This document shows positions 17,593-28,069 of a DNA stretch of 36,181 nt, piece by piece. Under the pieces are notes generated by a model that searched no databases, had not been told where the DNA came from, and saw only the letters and a list, made by a program, of their open reading frames with translations. The stretch is from Lishizhenia tianjinensis (GTDB lineage: Bacteria > Bacteroidota > Bacteroidia > Flavobacteriales_D > Crocinitomicaceae), in NCBI GenBank assembly GCA_945863425.1, contig CAMBBW010000006.1:1-36181 (forward strand), read 5' to 3'. A program made the position numbers and the translations under genes. Each line of letters starts with the position of its first letter. Within the stretch, counting starts at the first letter, position 1.

Positions 17593-19482
17593 TTATTTTG
17601 TGAGAATATAAATTGCATTTATCATATCCAAGACGTGCTCACCTGTTCCTTCTTTTCCTGTAACAAAATCATAGGTTAGATTCAAATTCGTTTGTTCTTT
17701 TAGTGTCTTAGACGTGGTTAATTCCATTGTTCCGGATTTACCGCGAAGCGCATCAATAATTTCATTTTCTTTCGGGGAAAAAATATCTCTTGGAAATAAA
17801 TTAACGGTTGAATTTAAATCGATTTTAGCGTACATCATTCCACCCTGTGCTGCTTTTTTTAATTCCTTAGAGGTAATGGCCTTTTTTTCGTATCCATTGG
17901 TGTAGTTTTTTGCAAGATCTTCGTCATTTGTCAAAATAAACACCCCATTTTTATTTATCATGTATAATGGAGCAGAATTCAATATTGCTTTATCCATAAC
18001 ATAATATTCACTGCCTTTAACGTTGTTTATATACTGAATATGGCCGTCTTTCCTGGTTGATAAAATTTTAGTCATGTATTTCAATATTTTCTCAGGAATG
18101 TCAGGCCTTTTCGTGCTTATTCCAACAGTGAAAACCGGCATATCCTCCTCTGCTTCTGTTTCTTTTTCATAATAATCGTATGTCTCTTCGTCATAAATAA
18201 ACTCAATCTTTTTTGTTTTGATTTTTTTTACTCCGTTAAAACTTCCAAAAACACTTCCTCGATAGGTATCGAATAGGGCGTCTTTATTAATGAATTCATT
18301 CATTAAATCAAGCATCATTACGTTTGCCGACAACCGATTATTGTTTTCTTCTTTAGAGAGTATGGGCATGATGATTTCATATGCTTTTTCGTATGCCTCA
18401 CGCATATTTACCTTGTATACAAAAAAGGCGGGAGAACTTTGGGGGATATATTTTTTTACCGCAGGATCCATTTTTGCGTCTGCTAAACTAACATAAATCT
18501 CACCGAGTTGTTTGTTATACTTGGTAACGACTTGAAATTCGATGTGATCACCTACAAAAACAAGATCTCCAGTAATTATATTTCCTTCATATAACTCATT
18601 CACATCTGAATAAATACTTGGAACAACACCGCTGAAATAGGCAAGTCCTTGTGTTTTTTCCATTTTACGGGAATAATCAAAATAAAATGTCCCTTCCGAA
18701 TTATGGGAAATTTGTTCTGCAAATCGACTATCCGTTGCAACTAATTTTTTATTATTAATAAATAATTCATCTAAAACCAGTTTTTCATAATCCAATTGAA
18801 GGGAAAACTGAATACTATCGCGTAATTCGTAGTAATTCTTCATTAAGTTCTCGGAGGTGTCTGAAAAATCATCTTCTGGATTCACCTCATAACCCTCATC
18901 AATTTTAACCTCTAAGGTGTCGCCCTCATCATACGGTTCTTCAACCGCCTCTTCTTCAAAATCATATTCCCATGGGCTATTGTTTCCTCTGGCGTACCAG
19001 ATAGAATCCGTTATCTTGTCTACTTTTTTTTCATTTGGTTCAACGCGAATTAATAATGCTGTTTTTCCCTTGATTAGCAAATTATTGAAATACGAATCAT
19101 GCCATTCAACACCGCTATAAGGGGATTCTACTGGGGAAAAGTCATCAAAAACAGTAAATAAATTAGTTATATTTGAAATACCAAAAGACACACCAGAAAT
19201 AGAATAATCTGGGTTTTTCCCTAAAAATATATTTATTTTCTGATCAAAATCGAGTCCAGAATCTTTAATCGTTTTGTTATTGGTTGAACCATCAAATAAT
19301 TCTTGCTGAAGTTCCTCCATAAAATCATATTGAACCAATTGATCCATGGAGATTTTTTGCAATAACTGAATATTGTTTAAACTAAAAACAGTGATTGCTT
19401 CGCTTGGTATTAATTCCTCTGACTTTTGAGCAACAACAGTTGAAACAACAAACAATGAACAAGCAAATAGAATTTTTTTCAT
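17593..19482 (-). CDS. Uncharacterised exported protein, DUF4836/DUF3352-like pattern
   Basis: Signal peptide MKKILFACSLFVVSTVVAQ, then ELIPSEAITVFSLNNIQLLQKISMDQL (IPxxAxxVxxxN-type start seen in DUF4836-like proteins). Family call tentative. Confidence 0.7.
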   Translation of the reverse strand: MKKILFACSLFVVSTVVAQKSEELIPSEAITVFSLNNIQLLQKISMDQLVQYDFMEELQQELFDGSTNNKTIKDSGLDFDQKINIFLGKNPDYSISGVSFGISNITNLFTVFDDFSPVESPYSGVEWHDSYFNNLLIKGKTALLIRVEPNEKKVDKITDSIWYARGNNSPWEYDFEEEAVEEPYDEGDTLEVKIDEGYEVNPEDDFSDTSENLMKNYYELRDSIQFSLQLDYEKLVLDELFINNKKLVATDSRFAEQISHNSEGTFYFDYSRKMEKTQGLAYFSGVVPSIYSDVNELYEGNIITGDLVFVGDHIEFQVVTKYNKQLGEIYVSLADAKMDPAVKKYIPQSSPAFFVYKVNMREAYEKAYEIIMPILSKEENNNRLSANVMMLDLMNEFINKDALFDTYRGSVFGSFNGVKKIKTKKIEFIYDEETYDYYEKETEAEEDMPVFTVGISTKRPDIPEKILKYMTKILSTRKDGHIQYINNVKGSEYYVMDKAILNSAPLYMINKNGVFILTNDEDLAKNYTNGYEKKAITSKELKKAAQGGMMYAKIDLNSTVNLFPRDIFSPKENEIIDALRGKSGTMELTTSKTLKEQTNLNLTYDFVTGKEGTGEHVLDMINAIYILTK

Positions 19483-19545
19483 GTGAGAGATTTAAGATAA
19501 ACCGAACAATTATACGAAGTTAATCATTTTTCAAGCACACAAAGC

Positions 19546-20235
19546 TCACTTCTGATTGAGGTAAATTGTATTTTCTAAAATTTTAGGGTTTTTTGTCAAG
19601 GAATAAGCATTTGCCTTGAGCATTACGGCCATTCTGCTTGAAGAAATAGTAGCATTTGGATTATCCGTTTTTTCAACCGGTTTTTGAAATCGAGAAATGG
19701 TTGTGTAACTTCCTGTTCGAAGTAAATCCAATTCACTTTGTTTTATTTCAGATACCTTTTGCAGGGAAATTTCAGGAATTGAACGTTGCAATTTTGTTGA
19801 AGACCATGAAATCCAGTTATAAGCATAATCAACAGATCCTTTTTTGTCTATGGCAAGTGTGGTAATTACATTTTTTAATGCTTCTTGTAAAGCTGAAACA
19901 TTAGTGAAGTTACATTGAAATTTAATAATATAATCATCATACTTCGTTTCTACTTTCACATTTGAAATTCCCGGTTGTTTCGTTATTAAAGAAGTAAATT
20001 CTGCGACTTTTGATTTGATTTCAGGTAGTTTTGGGACTTTTTTACCATCCAAACTGTCCAAATTTAAAATGGTGTTAATTTTAGATTTACTAGAACTCAA
20101 GTTCACCGTGTATTTAAACGTTCCCGATCCGTCTAGGTTCATGGATAAATCATCTATAATTTCAATACATGAACTGAACCCCATTAACAAGGGAAAAATC
20201 CAAATACCTTTCAACCATTTTTTCACGTTATTCAT
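19546..20235 (-). CDS. Putative lipoprotein, unknown function
   Basis: Lipobox-like LLMGFSSC after KKWLKGIWIF. Body LSMNLDGSGTFKYTVNLSSSKSKINTILNLDSL. Same-strand neighbour of the two exported proteins. Confidence 0.72.
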   Translation of the reverse strand: MNNVKKWLKGIWIFPLLMGFSSCIEIIDDLSMNLDGSGTFKYTVNLSSSKSKINTILNLDSLDGKKVPKLPEIKSKVAEFTSLITKQPGISNVKVETKYDDYIIKFQCNFTNVSALQEALKNVITTLAIDKKGSVDYAYNWISWSSTKLQRSIPEISLQKVSEIKQSELDLLRTGSYTTISRFQKPVEKTDNPNATISSSRMAVMLKANAYSLTKNPKILENTIYLNQK

Positions 20236-20292
20236 TTAATTATATTACCCTTTGCTAAAACTATGCCAGCAGTTAAACCTTTATATACTTAA

Positions 20293-21084
20293 CTATCTTC
20301 CGTCGCCATCTAATATGTTCCCTAATCCTCCCAAAATACCGCCCTCTTCTTTTCGCTGCGTAGTACCATAAGCTAATATTCGAGAAGCGAGACGAGATAT
20401 TGGTAAAGTTTGAAGCCAAACTTCTCCCGGCCCTTTTAATGTTGCAAAGAAAACCCCTTCTCCGCCAAACAGCGTGTTTTTTATACCGCCGACAAATTGT
20501 ATATCATAATCAACATCTTGGGTATAAGCCACAATACATCCCGTATCAACGCGCAACACTTCGCCATGATTTAATTTTCTACTCATGACATGGCCTCCGG
20601 CGTGACAAAAAGCCATTCCATCTCCCTCTAATTTTTGCATAATAAATCCTTCGCCACCAAATAAACCCGTACCTAGTTTTCGTTGAAACTCAATTCCAAC
20701 AGAAACTCCTTTTGCGGCACACAAAAATGAATCCTTTTGACAGATGATTTTTCCATTGTACTGTTGCAAATCAATGGGGATTATTTTTCCTGGATAAGGC
20801 GAAGCAAAAGCCACTCGTGCCTTACCAAAACCCGTATGCGTAAAGGCTGTCATAAATAAACTTTCTCCGGTCAATAGCCGTTTTCCAGCACTCCACAACT
20901 TACCCATAAACCCTTGTTGCTGTTGGGAACCGTCTCCAAAAATTGTCTCCATTTGGATACCATCATCCATGTACATAAACGCACCAGATTCGGCAATGGC
21001 CGTTTCTTGTGGATCTAATTCGATTTCCACAAATTGCATTTCCTCTCCTTTGATGAAATAATCTATCTCGTGATTTGTTCTCAT
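20293..21084 (-). CDS. TIGR00266/AIM24 family protein
   Basis: [41 protein letters not shown], [20 protein letters not shown] region, [47 protein letters not shown]. Confidence 0.93.
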   Translation of the reverse strand: MRTNHEIDYFIKGEEMQFVEIELDPQETAIAESGAFMYMDDGIQMETIFGDGSQQQQGFMGKLWSAGKRLLTGESLFMTAFTHTGFGKARVAFASPYPGKIIPIDLQQYNGKIICQKDSFLCAAKGVSVGIEFQRKLGTGLFGGEGFIMQKLEGDGMAFCHAGGHVMSRKLNHGEVLRVDTGCIVAYTQDVDYDIQFVGGIKNTLFGGEGVFFATLKGPGEVWLQTLPISRLASRILAYGTTQRKEEGGILGGLGNILDGDGR

Positions 21085-21194
21085 ATAACTATTTTTGGCT
21101 CAACAAATATAACGGAAAAGCGTTGTGTTTTATTCTTGATTTACCCGGATTAACTTATTTTACAAAAATTAGCAAGTATGCCCTGAATCGTAAA

Positions 21195-22538
21195 CTACTC
21201 TTTAATATAACTTACCACGTGCGTGCTTCCTTGATTATTCAGAATACTCACATAAAACAAGCCGCTGAAACGTTCCGGAATACATATAGAATCTCCCTCT
21301 CTAATTAACTCCACGTTTCTTCCGCTTGGATCTGTAGCCGTTATTAAAGCAACATTAGCTGACAACACAAACCTTCCATTTCCGGGGTTTGGAAAAACTG
21401 AAATCTCCAATTGTGATTCTTCTATTCCTAATTGATCTATAATTATACAATCAGAAGTATCTGAGCATCCATTTGCCAAAGTAACAATTACCGCATATTG
21501 ACCATTTATTGGTGGGGCATATTGAACGGATGTAGCACCGGGAATCAAAGTTAAGGATGGACACAAAAGCCACTGATATAAAGCGTTTGATTGCAAGGAA
21601 GTAATTTGACCATTGATAAACTCCAACCCAATATTAGGCGATGGTAAAACGCTAATCACTTGGGAAGATGTGTCACAAGTGATTGCATTACAAGCAACTA
21701 GTTGAACAACATAATTTCCTGGAGCATCGTAACACATAGCTGATGGATTTTGAAGAGTGGAAACTACACCATTACCAAAATCCCAAGCATAGGTTTGTGC
21801 ACCAGTGCTTGAATTGGTGAAGGCTGCACACCCCCCTTGACAAAGTTGATTTACATTAGATGTAAAACCGGCAAATACTGTTGGTTGACCTGGAGAAAGA
21901 ATTCGCAGATTATTAATTGCCAATGACGGGTCTGTTCCTGCTCCATCATTATCATTCACCCATTCAAAACCGATCTTTAAATTCGGAATATTCATGCAGG
22001 ATTGAGGTAAAGCTGCTGAAAACAGAGTCCATAACCCTTGTCCATTTCCACAAGTTGGGGCAGGAGAAATAGTTTGCATACTCAACCAAGTATTTCCGCC
22101 ATCAATACTGTAGATTATTTTTCCAAAGTCTGAACCAGATTGACCAACCCCAATATAATCAAACTCGATCCACAAATTTTGACTGTTTGAAGTATTAATT
22201 ACGTTTGCATAAACCGCTCTTGTGTGCGTTGTAGCATCAATGAAACCTAACCCCCCGTCGCCCGCATTGTATGTTGCGCCCGCACCCACACACCAAGATC
22301 CCTGACACCCCACGTGCAGCGTTTTATTTCCGTTGGTTGCAAGCCCGCATCCACCAACAGCAACACCACCTTCTGCATCTGAAATAAACCAAGAATTGGC
22401 ATCAATCCCATTGATCCCTGTTGATTGGTTCAAATTCCAGTTTGAGGGAGACTCAAAATCATCCTGCCATACAACAACTTGTGAATGCCCCAAATAAGAA
22501 ATAAATAAAAGACTTAAACAAAACAATATATTTTTCAT
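21195..22538 (-). CDS. Secreted PKD-domain protein with T9SS type A sorting domain
   Basis: Signal peptide; choice-of-anchor-like N-terminus; TYAWDFGNGVVSTLQNPSAMCYDAPGNYVVQLVACN (PKD); ISVFPNPGNGRFVLS...VVSYIKE (T9SS tail). Confidence 0.9.
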   Translation of the reverse strand: MKNILFCLSLLFISYLGHSQVVVWQDDFESPSNWNLNQSTGINGIDANSWFISDAEGGVAVGGCGLATNGNKTLHVGCQGSWCVGAGATYNAGDGGLGFIDATTHTRAVYANVINTSNSQNLWIEFDYIGVGQSGSDFGKIIYSIDGGNTWLSMQTISPAPTCGNGQGLWTLFSAALPQSCMNIPNLKIGFEWVNDNDGAGTDPSLAINNLRILSPGQPTVFAGFTSNVNQLCQGGCAAFTNSSTGAQTYAWDFGNGVVSTLQNPSAMCYDAPGNYVVQLVACNAITCDTSSQVISVLPSPNIGLEFINGQITSLQSNALYQWLLCPSLTLIPGATSVQYAPPINGQYAVIVTLANGCSDTSDCIIIDQLGIEESQLEISVFPNPGNGRFVLSANVALITATDPSGRNVELIREGDSICIPERFSGLFYVSILNNQGSTHVVSYIKE

Positions 22539-22606
22539 AATAACTTAATTTTGATGTGAATATATAAAAATTATTTACTAACCGCCAAAGATTTCAGAAT
22601 TGAACT

Positions 22607-22614
22607 TACTTTTG
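22607..22614 (+). promoter_or_regulatory. Putative -7 box TACTTTTG for the alpha/beta hydrolase gene
   Basis: TAnnTTTG match 10 nt upstream of ATG 22625, with no clear -33 element. Confidence 0.35.
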
Positions 22615-22624
22615 ATAAAAAAAC

Positions 22625-24016
22625 ATGAAAGTACTTTTTTGGATTATTCTTTTTTGGTCAATTGGCTCACTTTACGGTCAAACGATCACCGGAACATGGC
22701 ACGGGCTGCTAGATGTTGGAAAAAAATTACGCTTGGACATACATGTTACTCAAGAAGCAATTGGTTTTTCTGGAAAGTTAGATAGTCCCGATCAAGGAGC
22801 AAAAGATATACCTGCTACAAAGGTGGAATTTTCAGGCGGCACATTCGTTTTTGAAGTTAAAAACTTAGGTGTTTCTTATACTGGAACACTTAAAAACGAT
22901 ACCATAGATGGGTCGTTTAAACAAGGAGAATTTACTGCAAAATTACTATTGTCGCGAAAAGCGGTTGTGGTAAAAAAAGCGAATCGACCTCAAGAACCAA
23001 AGGGTCCATTTTCCTACACTGAAACTGAAGTAATATTTGAAAATTCTATTGAAAAATTTCCTTTAGCCGGCACATTAACCCTACCAAAAGGAGATGGGCC
23101 TTTTCCGGCGGTGATTTTAGTTAGCGGCAGTGGACCTCAAGATAGAAATGAGGAAATTTTAGGTCACAAACCCTTTTGGATAATCGCTGATTTTTTAACG
23201 AATCAAGGATTTGCGGTGTTGCGGTATGATGATCGAGGCACGGGTCAATCCAAAGGAGTTTTTGCTTCTGCAACCTCTGTTGAATTGGCCTCTGACGCAG
23301 AAAGCGCATTAGATTTCATGAGAAGCAACCCAAAAATTCAAAAGGATAAAATTAGCATAGCAGGACACAGCGAAGGAGCCATGATTGCGGTAATGTTGGC
23401 AGCAAAAATAAAAGATATTCATTCGGTTGTTTTAATGGCTGGACCAGCTATTCCGGGAGGTGATTTACTTTTAAAACAACAGTTTCTAATTAACAAAGCG
23501 AGTGGTGTTTCAGAAAAAATGAATAAATCCATCCAACGATTTAACCGAGAGATATACAAGATTGTAATTGAAGAAAAAACGCTACAAACGGCTAGGCCCA
23601 TTATTGAAAAAAAAGTAAGAAAGTCTCTAAAAAATGCAAAAGAAAAAGATTTAGCTGGTTATAATTCAAAAGAAGAACTAATTCAAGAAGCATTGAACAA
23701 TGTTTGCAATCCGTGGATGTTTTATTTCATAAAATACGACCCAAAAAACGATTTAGAAAAAGTAAACTGTCATGTGCTTGCATTAAATGGAAGTAACGAT
23801 TTGCAAGTGCCTCCAAAAGAAAACTTAAGCGCTATGGAAATGCACATTCCAAAATCAAGTAAAAGTTTGGTGTTTAAAGAATTGGCCCTTTTAAATCACT
23901 TATTTCAGGAATGTGAAACCGGAAATATCACAGAATACGAAACTATTGAACAAACGATTCAACCCGCCGTACTTAAATTGATGGGTGATTGGCTCACTTC
24001 AATTCAATCGCACTAA
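22625..24016 (+). CDS. Exported alpha/beta hydrolase (serine aminopeptidase/acyl-hydrolase-like)
   Basis: Signal peptide; FPAVILVSGSGPQDRNEEI; ADFLTNQGFAVLRYDDRGTGQSKG; ISIAGHSEGAMIAVMLA (GHSEG nucleophile elbow). Confidence 0.92.
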   Translation: MKVLFWIILFWSIGSLYGQTITGTWHGLLDVGKKLRLDIHVTQEAIGFSGKLDSPDQGAKDIPATKVEFSGGTFVFEVKNLGVSYTGTLKNDTIDGSFKQGEFTAKLLLSRKAVVVKKANRPQEPKGPFSYTETEVIFENSIEKFPLAGTLTLPKGDGPFPAVILVSGSGPQDRNEEILGHKPFWIIADFLTNQGFAVLRYDDRGTGQSKGVFASATSVELASDAESALDFMRSNPKIQKDKISIAGHSEGAMIAVMLAAKIKDIHSVVLMAGPAIPGGDLLLKQQFLINKASGVSEKMNKSIQRFNREIYKIVIEEKTLQTARPIIEKKVRKSLKNAKEKDLAGYNSKEELIQEALNNVCNPWMFYFIKYDPKNDLEKVNCHVLALNGSNDLQVPPKENLSAMEMHIPKSSKSLVFKELALLNHLFQECETGNITEYETIEQTIQPAVLKLMGDWLTSIQSH

Positions 24017-24020
24017 TTTA

Positions 24021-24446
24021 ATGGCTAAAATAATTGCATTGGATTTTGGTCTAAAGCGAACAGGGCTGGCACTCACAGACGACGCATGTATTTTTGCTTT
24101 TGGACATAGCACCGTTGAGAGTAAGTACCTACTTCCAACCCTTCAATTATTGATTCCCAGTGAAAAAATAGGTACAATTGTATTAGGTAAGCCCAAACGA
24201 TTAGACAATAGTTTGTTTGAGATAAATGCGAATATCGATCAACTAATTTTGGTGTTAAAAGCAACATTTCCATCATGTGAAATTGTTCAAGTGGATGAGC
24301 GTTTTACTTCTAAAATGGCTGCGCATGCTATTTCTCAATCCGGCAAAGGGAAAAAAGAACGGCAAAGTAAGGAATTAGTTGACAAGGTAAGCGCTACATT
24401 GATTTTACAGTCATATCTAGATCAGCAATCACAAGGCCGATTTTAA
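24021..24446 (+). CDS. ruvX: Putative Holliday junction resolvase, YqgF/RuvX family
   Basis: MAKIIALDFGLKRTGLALTDDACIFAFG; IVLGKPKRLDNSLFE; VQVDERFTSKMAAHA. Start set at ATG 24021. Confidence 0.92.
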   Translation: MAKIIALDFGLKRTGLALTDDACIFAFGHSTVESKYLLPTLQLLIPSEKIGTIVLGKPKRLDNSLFEINANIDQLILVLKATFPSCEIVQVDERFTSKMAAHAISQSGKGKKERQSKELVDKVSATLILQSYLDQQSQGRF

Positions 24447-26387
24447 AACAAGTGCACCATTTTTCAATAAATGTCCATCTCCATTTTGCACCCACGGCAT
24501 AAAAATTGAAGAGTTGGGAGAGATTTCTGGTTTGTACAAAATCTCATATTGTTGGTTATTCCAATCCATACTAACAAATTTACCAGCATCATTGATGTTT
24601 AGAGTTTGGTTACCCGTTTTAAATTGAATTGTTTTTTTATCGATTGGATGATAGAAAATTTTTCCTGGACTTTGCTTAGCATAGGATTCTATCAATAAAT
24701 GTATTTTTGCAACCTGTTCGGGTTTGCTTTTATAAAAACAATGTATTTCATTCTTATTTTTTAACGCAATTACTAATTGGTTGTGATTGAATACACACAA
24801 TTCTGACTTAGTCATGTTCGCATTTCGTTCATAAACAATAAAAATAACAGACAAAAAATAAAGGGAATAACCGACCAGTAATTGCTTTCGCTTTTCTGCA
24901 TATAAAATTAGGTAAATAAACAGCAACATCATTACTAATACTAGCCATAATGGAACAGAAAAACCATAAGCTACAGCACCCGGCAACGCTTCGATTTGCT
25001 GTACAATCCAGTACATTCCGAAAACAGAAAACCCAAGAATGATTCCAATAAATTTAGATAATCCCGGCACCCATTTAATCACAAAGAGTAAAAAACCAAA
25101 GCCCATAATAATTGTGGAAAAGAACATCAATCCTAAGTTAGTTAACACAAAATAATTTGGAAATTGATGGAAATAACACAATGAAATGCCTGTGGTCATC
25201 AGCTGCGCCGCAAATCCCAACGCCGTTCCTTGCCACAATTCTTTCAAGCGCGCATGCCTAAACTGAAGTAATTTTTCTATTTTATCATAAAACAAGAAGA
25301 TTCCGACCATTGCGAGGTAAGAAAGCTGAAAACCGATGTCTAATAGATACAATGGATTGAGCACCAATAATACAAACGCAGACAAAAACAACGAATTAAG
25401 GGAGTCATATTGTTTGGCACTTACTTGTGACACCGCAACGAAAGTAAACATAAGCACCGCACGGATTACACTTGCTGAAAAACCCGTGATTAGGGCGTAA
25501 ATCCAGAGAAAAATGACAACAACCCATGTCGCTTGTTTTTTTGTGATAAATCGAGGAAAAAAACCAAACACAGTAATAAACAGATACATGATTAGTCCAA
25601 CGTGCATTCCTGAAACAGCCAAAACGTGCATTGCCCCTGTATTAGTAAAAGCATTTTTAATCTCGGTATCTAACAGCGACTTATCTCCCAAAATCAATGC
25701 CTGAGCAATCGCTAGGTCGTTACCACTTAAATTATCATGCAAGGCCGCCTGTAAATAGCTTGAAAACCCATCTAAAAACCGCGCAGCAATTGACGACTTT
25801 TTTTCATCAATCCAACTAATTTCATCCCTGCAGGCAAAAGCGGTCACATCAATTCCGCGGGATTTCCAATAATATTCCGCATCAAACTCACCCGGATTAT
25901 GTTTGTTTTTAATTGGGGTGAATTCAGCTCCAACCAGTAAAACATCCCCTTTTCGAATGTTGGTGGCGTCTTTATTGATGTATAATAGCACATCATTATC
26001 ACAGGCGACCTGTCCTTTATTTGTAAAAACGGTATTTACCCGGCCAATTGCTTTGTTCCAGTCTCCTGTTCCCCTATTTAATTCCGTAATTTCCAATTGC
26101 ACCAAATTTCCATTTACATAACCAGAATTCTGAAATGAAGCATGGGTTTCTTTGTGAAGAAGGGCAACAAAACAGCCGAGTAAAAACCCAATAATATAAA
26201 CAGTACAGTATTGAAAAAACCCAAAATTGGTCGTGACATATTTCCAAAAAAAGGTTGCTACGATTAAAATTACAACTAAAAGAATGAGTGAGTAAACAAA
26301 CGAAGCGGTTGTGAAAACAAAGAACAACCCTGTAATAAAAGGGATGCAAACGTGCAGAAAAGGGCGTTTATAAAAATCTAATTGCAT
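24429..26387 (-). CDS. ComEC/Rec2-family competence protein (DUF4131 plus competence domain)
   Basis: Many TM helices; NPGEFDAEYYWKSRGIDVTAF; ALILGDKSLLDTEIKNAFTNTGAMHVLAVSGMHVGLI; GFSASVIRAVLMF. Start set to MQLDFYKRPFLHV (26387) rather than ORF-track 26510. Confidence 0.92.
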   Translation of the reverse strand: MQLDFYKRPFLHVCIPFITGLFFVFTTASFVYSLILLVVILIVATFFWKYVTTNFGFFQYCTVYIIGFLLGCFVALLHKETHASFQNSGYVNGNLVQLEITELNRGTGDWNKAIGRVNTVFTNKGQVACDNDVLLYINKDATNIRKGDVLLVGAEFTPIKNKHNPGEFDAEYYWKSRGIDVTAFACRDEISWIDEKKSSIAARFLDGFSSYLQAALHDNLSGNDLAIAQALILGDKSLLDTEIKNAFTNTGAMHVLAVSGMHVGLIMYLFITVFGFFPRFITKKQATWVVVIFLWIYALITGFSASVIRAVLMFTFVAVSQVSAKQYDSLNSLFLSAFVLLVLNPLYLLDIGFQLSYLAMVGIFLFYDKIEKLLQFRHARLKELWQGTALGFAAQLMTTGISLCYFHQFPNYFVLTNLGLMFFSTIIMGFGFLLFVIKWVPGLSKFIGIILGFSVFGMYWIVQQIEALPGAVAYGFSVPLWLVLVMMLLFIYLILYAEKRKQLLVGYSLYFLSVIFIVYERNANMTKSELCVFNHNQLVIALKNKNEIHCFYKSKPEQVAKIHLLIESYAKQSPGKIFYHPIDKKTIQFKTGNQTLNINDAGKFVSMDWNNQQYEILYKPEISPNSSIFMPWVQNGDGHLLKNGALVLKSAL

Positions 26388-26474
26388 AAATGACAGGTGG
26401 AAGTTACTAATTTTATTTTCACCTTCATAAAAAAGAGGGAAACACTTGAATATCATTCGGTAGCGCATTTTATT

Positions 26475-26482
26475 TATCTTTG
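26475..26482 (+). promoter_or_regulatory. Putative -7 box TATCTTTG for the GH3-family gene
   Basis: TAnnTTTG match 26 nt upstream of ATG 26509. Confidence 0.35.
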
Positions 26483-26508
26483 TATATAAATCAGAGCCAT
26501 TTGAACGC

Positions 26509-28035
26509 ATGCCTATTATTGGAAAGTTAATTAAGAAATCAACTGAAATCAGTTACCGGAAAAACCAAAACAAGGGAAAGGAATATACCATTCAAATTGA
26601 AACACTTGAATCATTAGTAGAATTCGCTAAAAACACCCAATTTGGATTGGTTCACAATTTTCATTCTGTTCTTTCTAACAAAGAGTTAGTGAATGGATAC
26701 CAACTAGCTGTCCCGATTACGGATTATGAAGAGTTTTATGAAAAATGGCTCACAAAAACAATTGCGGGAGAAAAGAATCATACGTGGCCCGGTCGAATTA
26801 AATATTATGCTCTGTCATCAGGAACAACCGGTTCTCCCAGTAAACGTATACCTGTTACACACAAAACAATACGTTCATTTCAAAAATCCAGTATTCGGCA
26901 ACTATCTATATTACATGAACTCGATCTACCGGAAACTTTTTATTCTACTCAAGTTTTAACTGTTGGGGGTTGTACTAAATTAGTTAAAAAGAAAACGCAT
27001 ATAGAAGGTGATTTGAGTGGTATTTTAAAAAACCATACATCAATTGTAGCCACACCATTTACGCGACCAGGAAATCAAATTACGGGAATAAAAGAGTGGG
27101 ATGAACGATTAAAAATCATTGTTGCAAAAGCCCCAAAATGGAACATAGGAGCTATGGTTGGTATTCCTAGTTGGTGTATTTTATTATTGGAAGAGATTGT
27201 AAAACACTATCAATTGAATTCAATACAAGAAATGTGGCCAAATTTTCAAGTATATGTACATGGCGGGGTCTTTATGGAGCCCTACATAGCGCGATTGGAA
27301 AAAATTAGCTCAAAAAAATTATTTTTATTAGACACTTATTTAGCGAGTGAGGGGTATTTTGCTTATCAAGCTTCTACTCAACGAAAAGGAATGAGGTTGC
27401 TGTTGAATACGGGAATATTTTATGAATTTGTTCCTTTCAATTCTGATTTTTTTGATGAATCTGGTGAACTAATAAACAGACACATAGCGTACTCACTGAG
27501 TGAAGTAACCGAAGGTGTTGATTATGCCTTGGTGATAACAACAAATGCGGGTCTTTGGCGCTACATGATTGGGGATTTAGTTCGTTTTTTGGATGTCTCC
27601 GAAAGAGAAATTATCATAACCGGTCGCATCAAACAATTTTTAAGCTTGTGCGGAGAACACCTTACCTTGGATAATATCAACCAAGCTGTATTGGCTGTTT
27701 CAAAAGATTTATCAATAGAATTAACGGAGTTTTCTATCGGTGCAGATGAAGAATCAAGCATGCATAATTGGTATTTTGGAACAGACAAGGCAGAATCTGT
27801 AGATGCTAACGAATTAATGAGCCTTATAGACAAAAAACTCGGGGAACTAAATGATGATTATGCATATGCTCGGAAATACACCTTAAAAAAACCCATTCCT
27901 GTTGTCATACATGCCAATCAATTTTACACCTATCTGAACTCACTCGGAAAAGCGGGGTCTCAAACCAAATTTCCTCGGGTAATGAAAAAAGAACAGTTTG
28001 AATCATGGAAAGAATTTTTGCAAGAAAATAGATGA
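26509..28035 (+). CDS. GH3 auxin-responsive promoter family protein (acyl-adenylate/amido-synthetase fold)
   Basis: YYALSSGTTGSPSKRIPVTHKTI (ATP-binding signature), YLASEGYFAYQ, LWRYMIGDLVRFLDVSEREIIITGRIKQFLSLCGEHLT, LGKAGSQTKFPRV: the bacterial GH3 pattern. Confidence 0.93.
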   Translation: MPIIGKLIKKSTEISYRKNQNKGKEYTIQIETLESLVEFAKNTQFGLVHNFHSVLSNKELVNGYQLAVPITDYEEFYEKWLTKTIAGEKNHTWPGRIKYYALSSGTTGSPSKRIPVTHKTIRSFQKSSIRQLSILHELDLPETFYSTQVLTVGGCTKLVKKKTHIEGDLSGILKNHTSIVATPFTRPGNQITGIKEWDERLKIIVAKAPKWNIGAMVGIPSWCILLLEEIVKHYQLNSIQEMWPNFQVYVHGGVFMEPYIARLEKISSKKLFLLDTYLASEGYFAYQASTQRKGMRLLLNTGIFYEFVPFNSDFFDESGELINRHIAYSLSEVTEGVDYALVITTNAGLWRYMIGDLVRFLDVSEREIIITGRIKQFLSLCGEHLTLDNINQAVLAVSKDLSIELTEFSIGADEESSMHNWYFGTDKAESVDANELMSLIDKKLGELNDDYAYARKYTLKKPIPVVIHANQFYTYLNSLGKAGSQTKFPRVMKKEQFESWKEFLQENR

Positions 28036-28069
28036 TGTAACCATTTGACCGGAATCCATTTAAAGGAGT

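Noticed and set aside
26388-26510. Upstream extension of comEC (MRSNGSDLYTKINKMRYRMIF...)
   Set aside because: Internal start MQLDFYKRPFLHV fits the family N-terminus better. The extension overlaps the GH3 -7 box and start codon.
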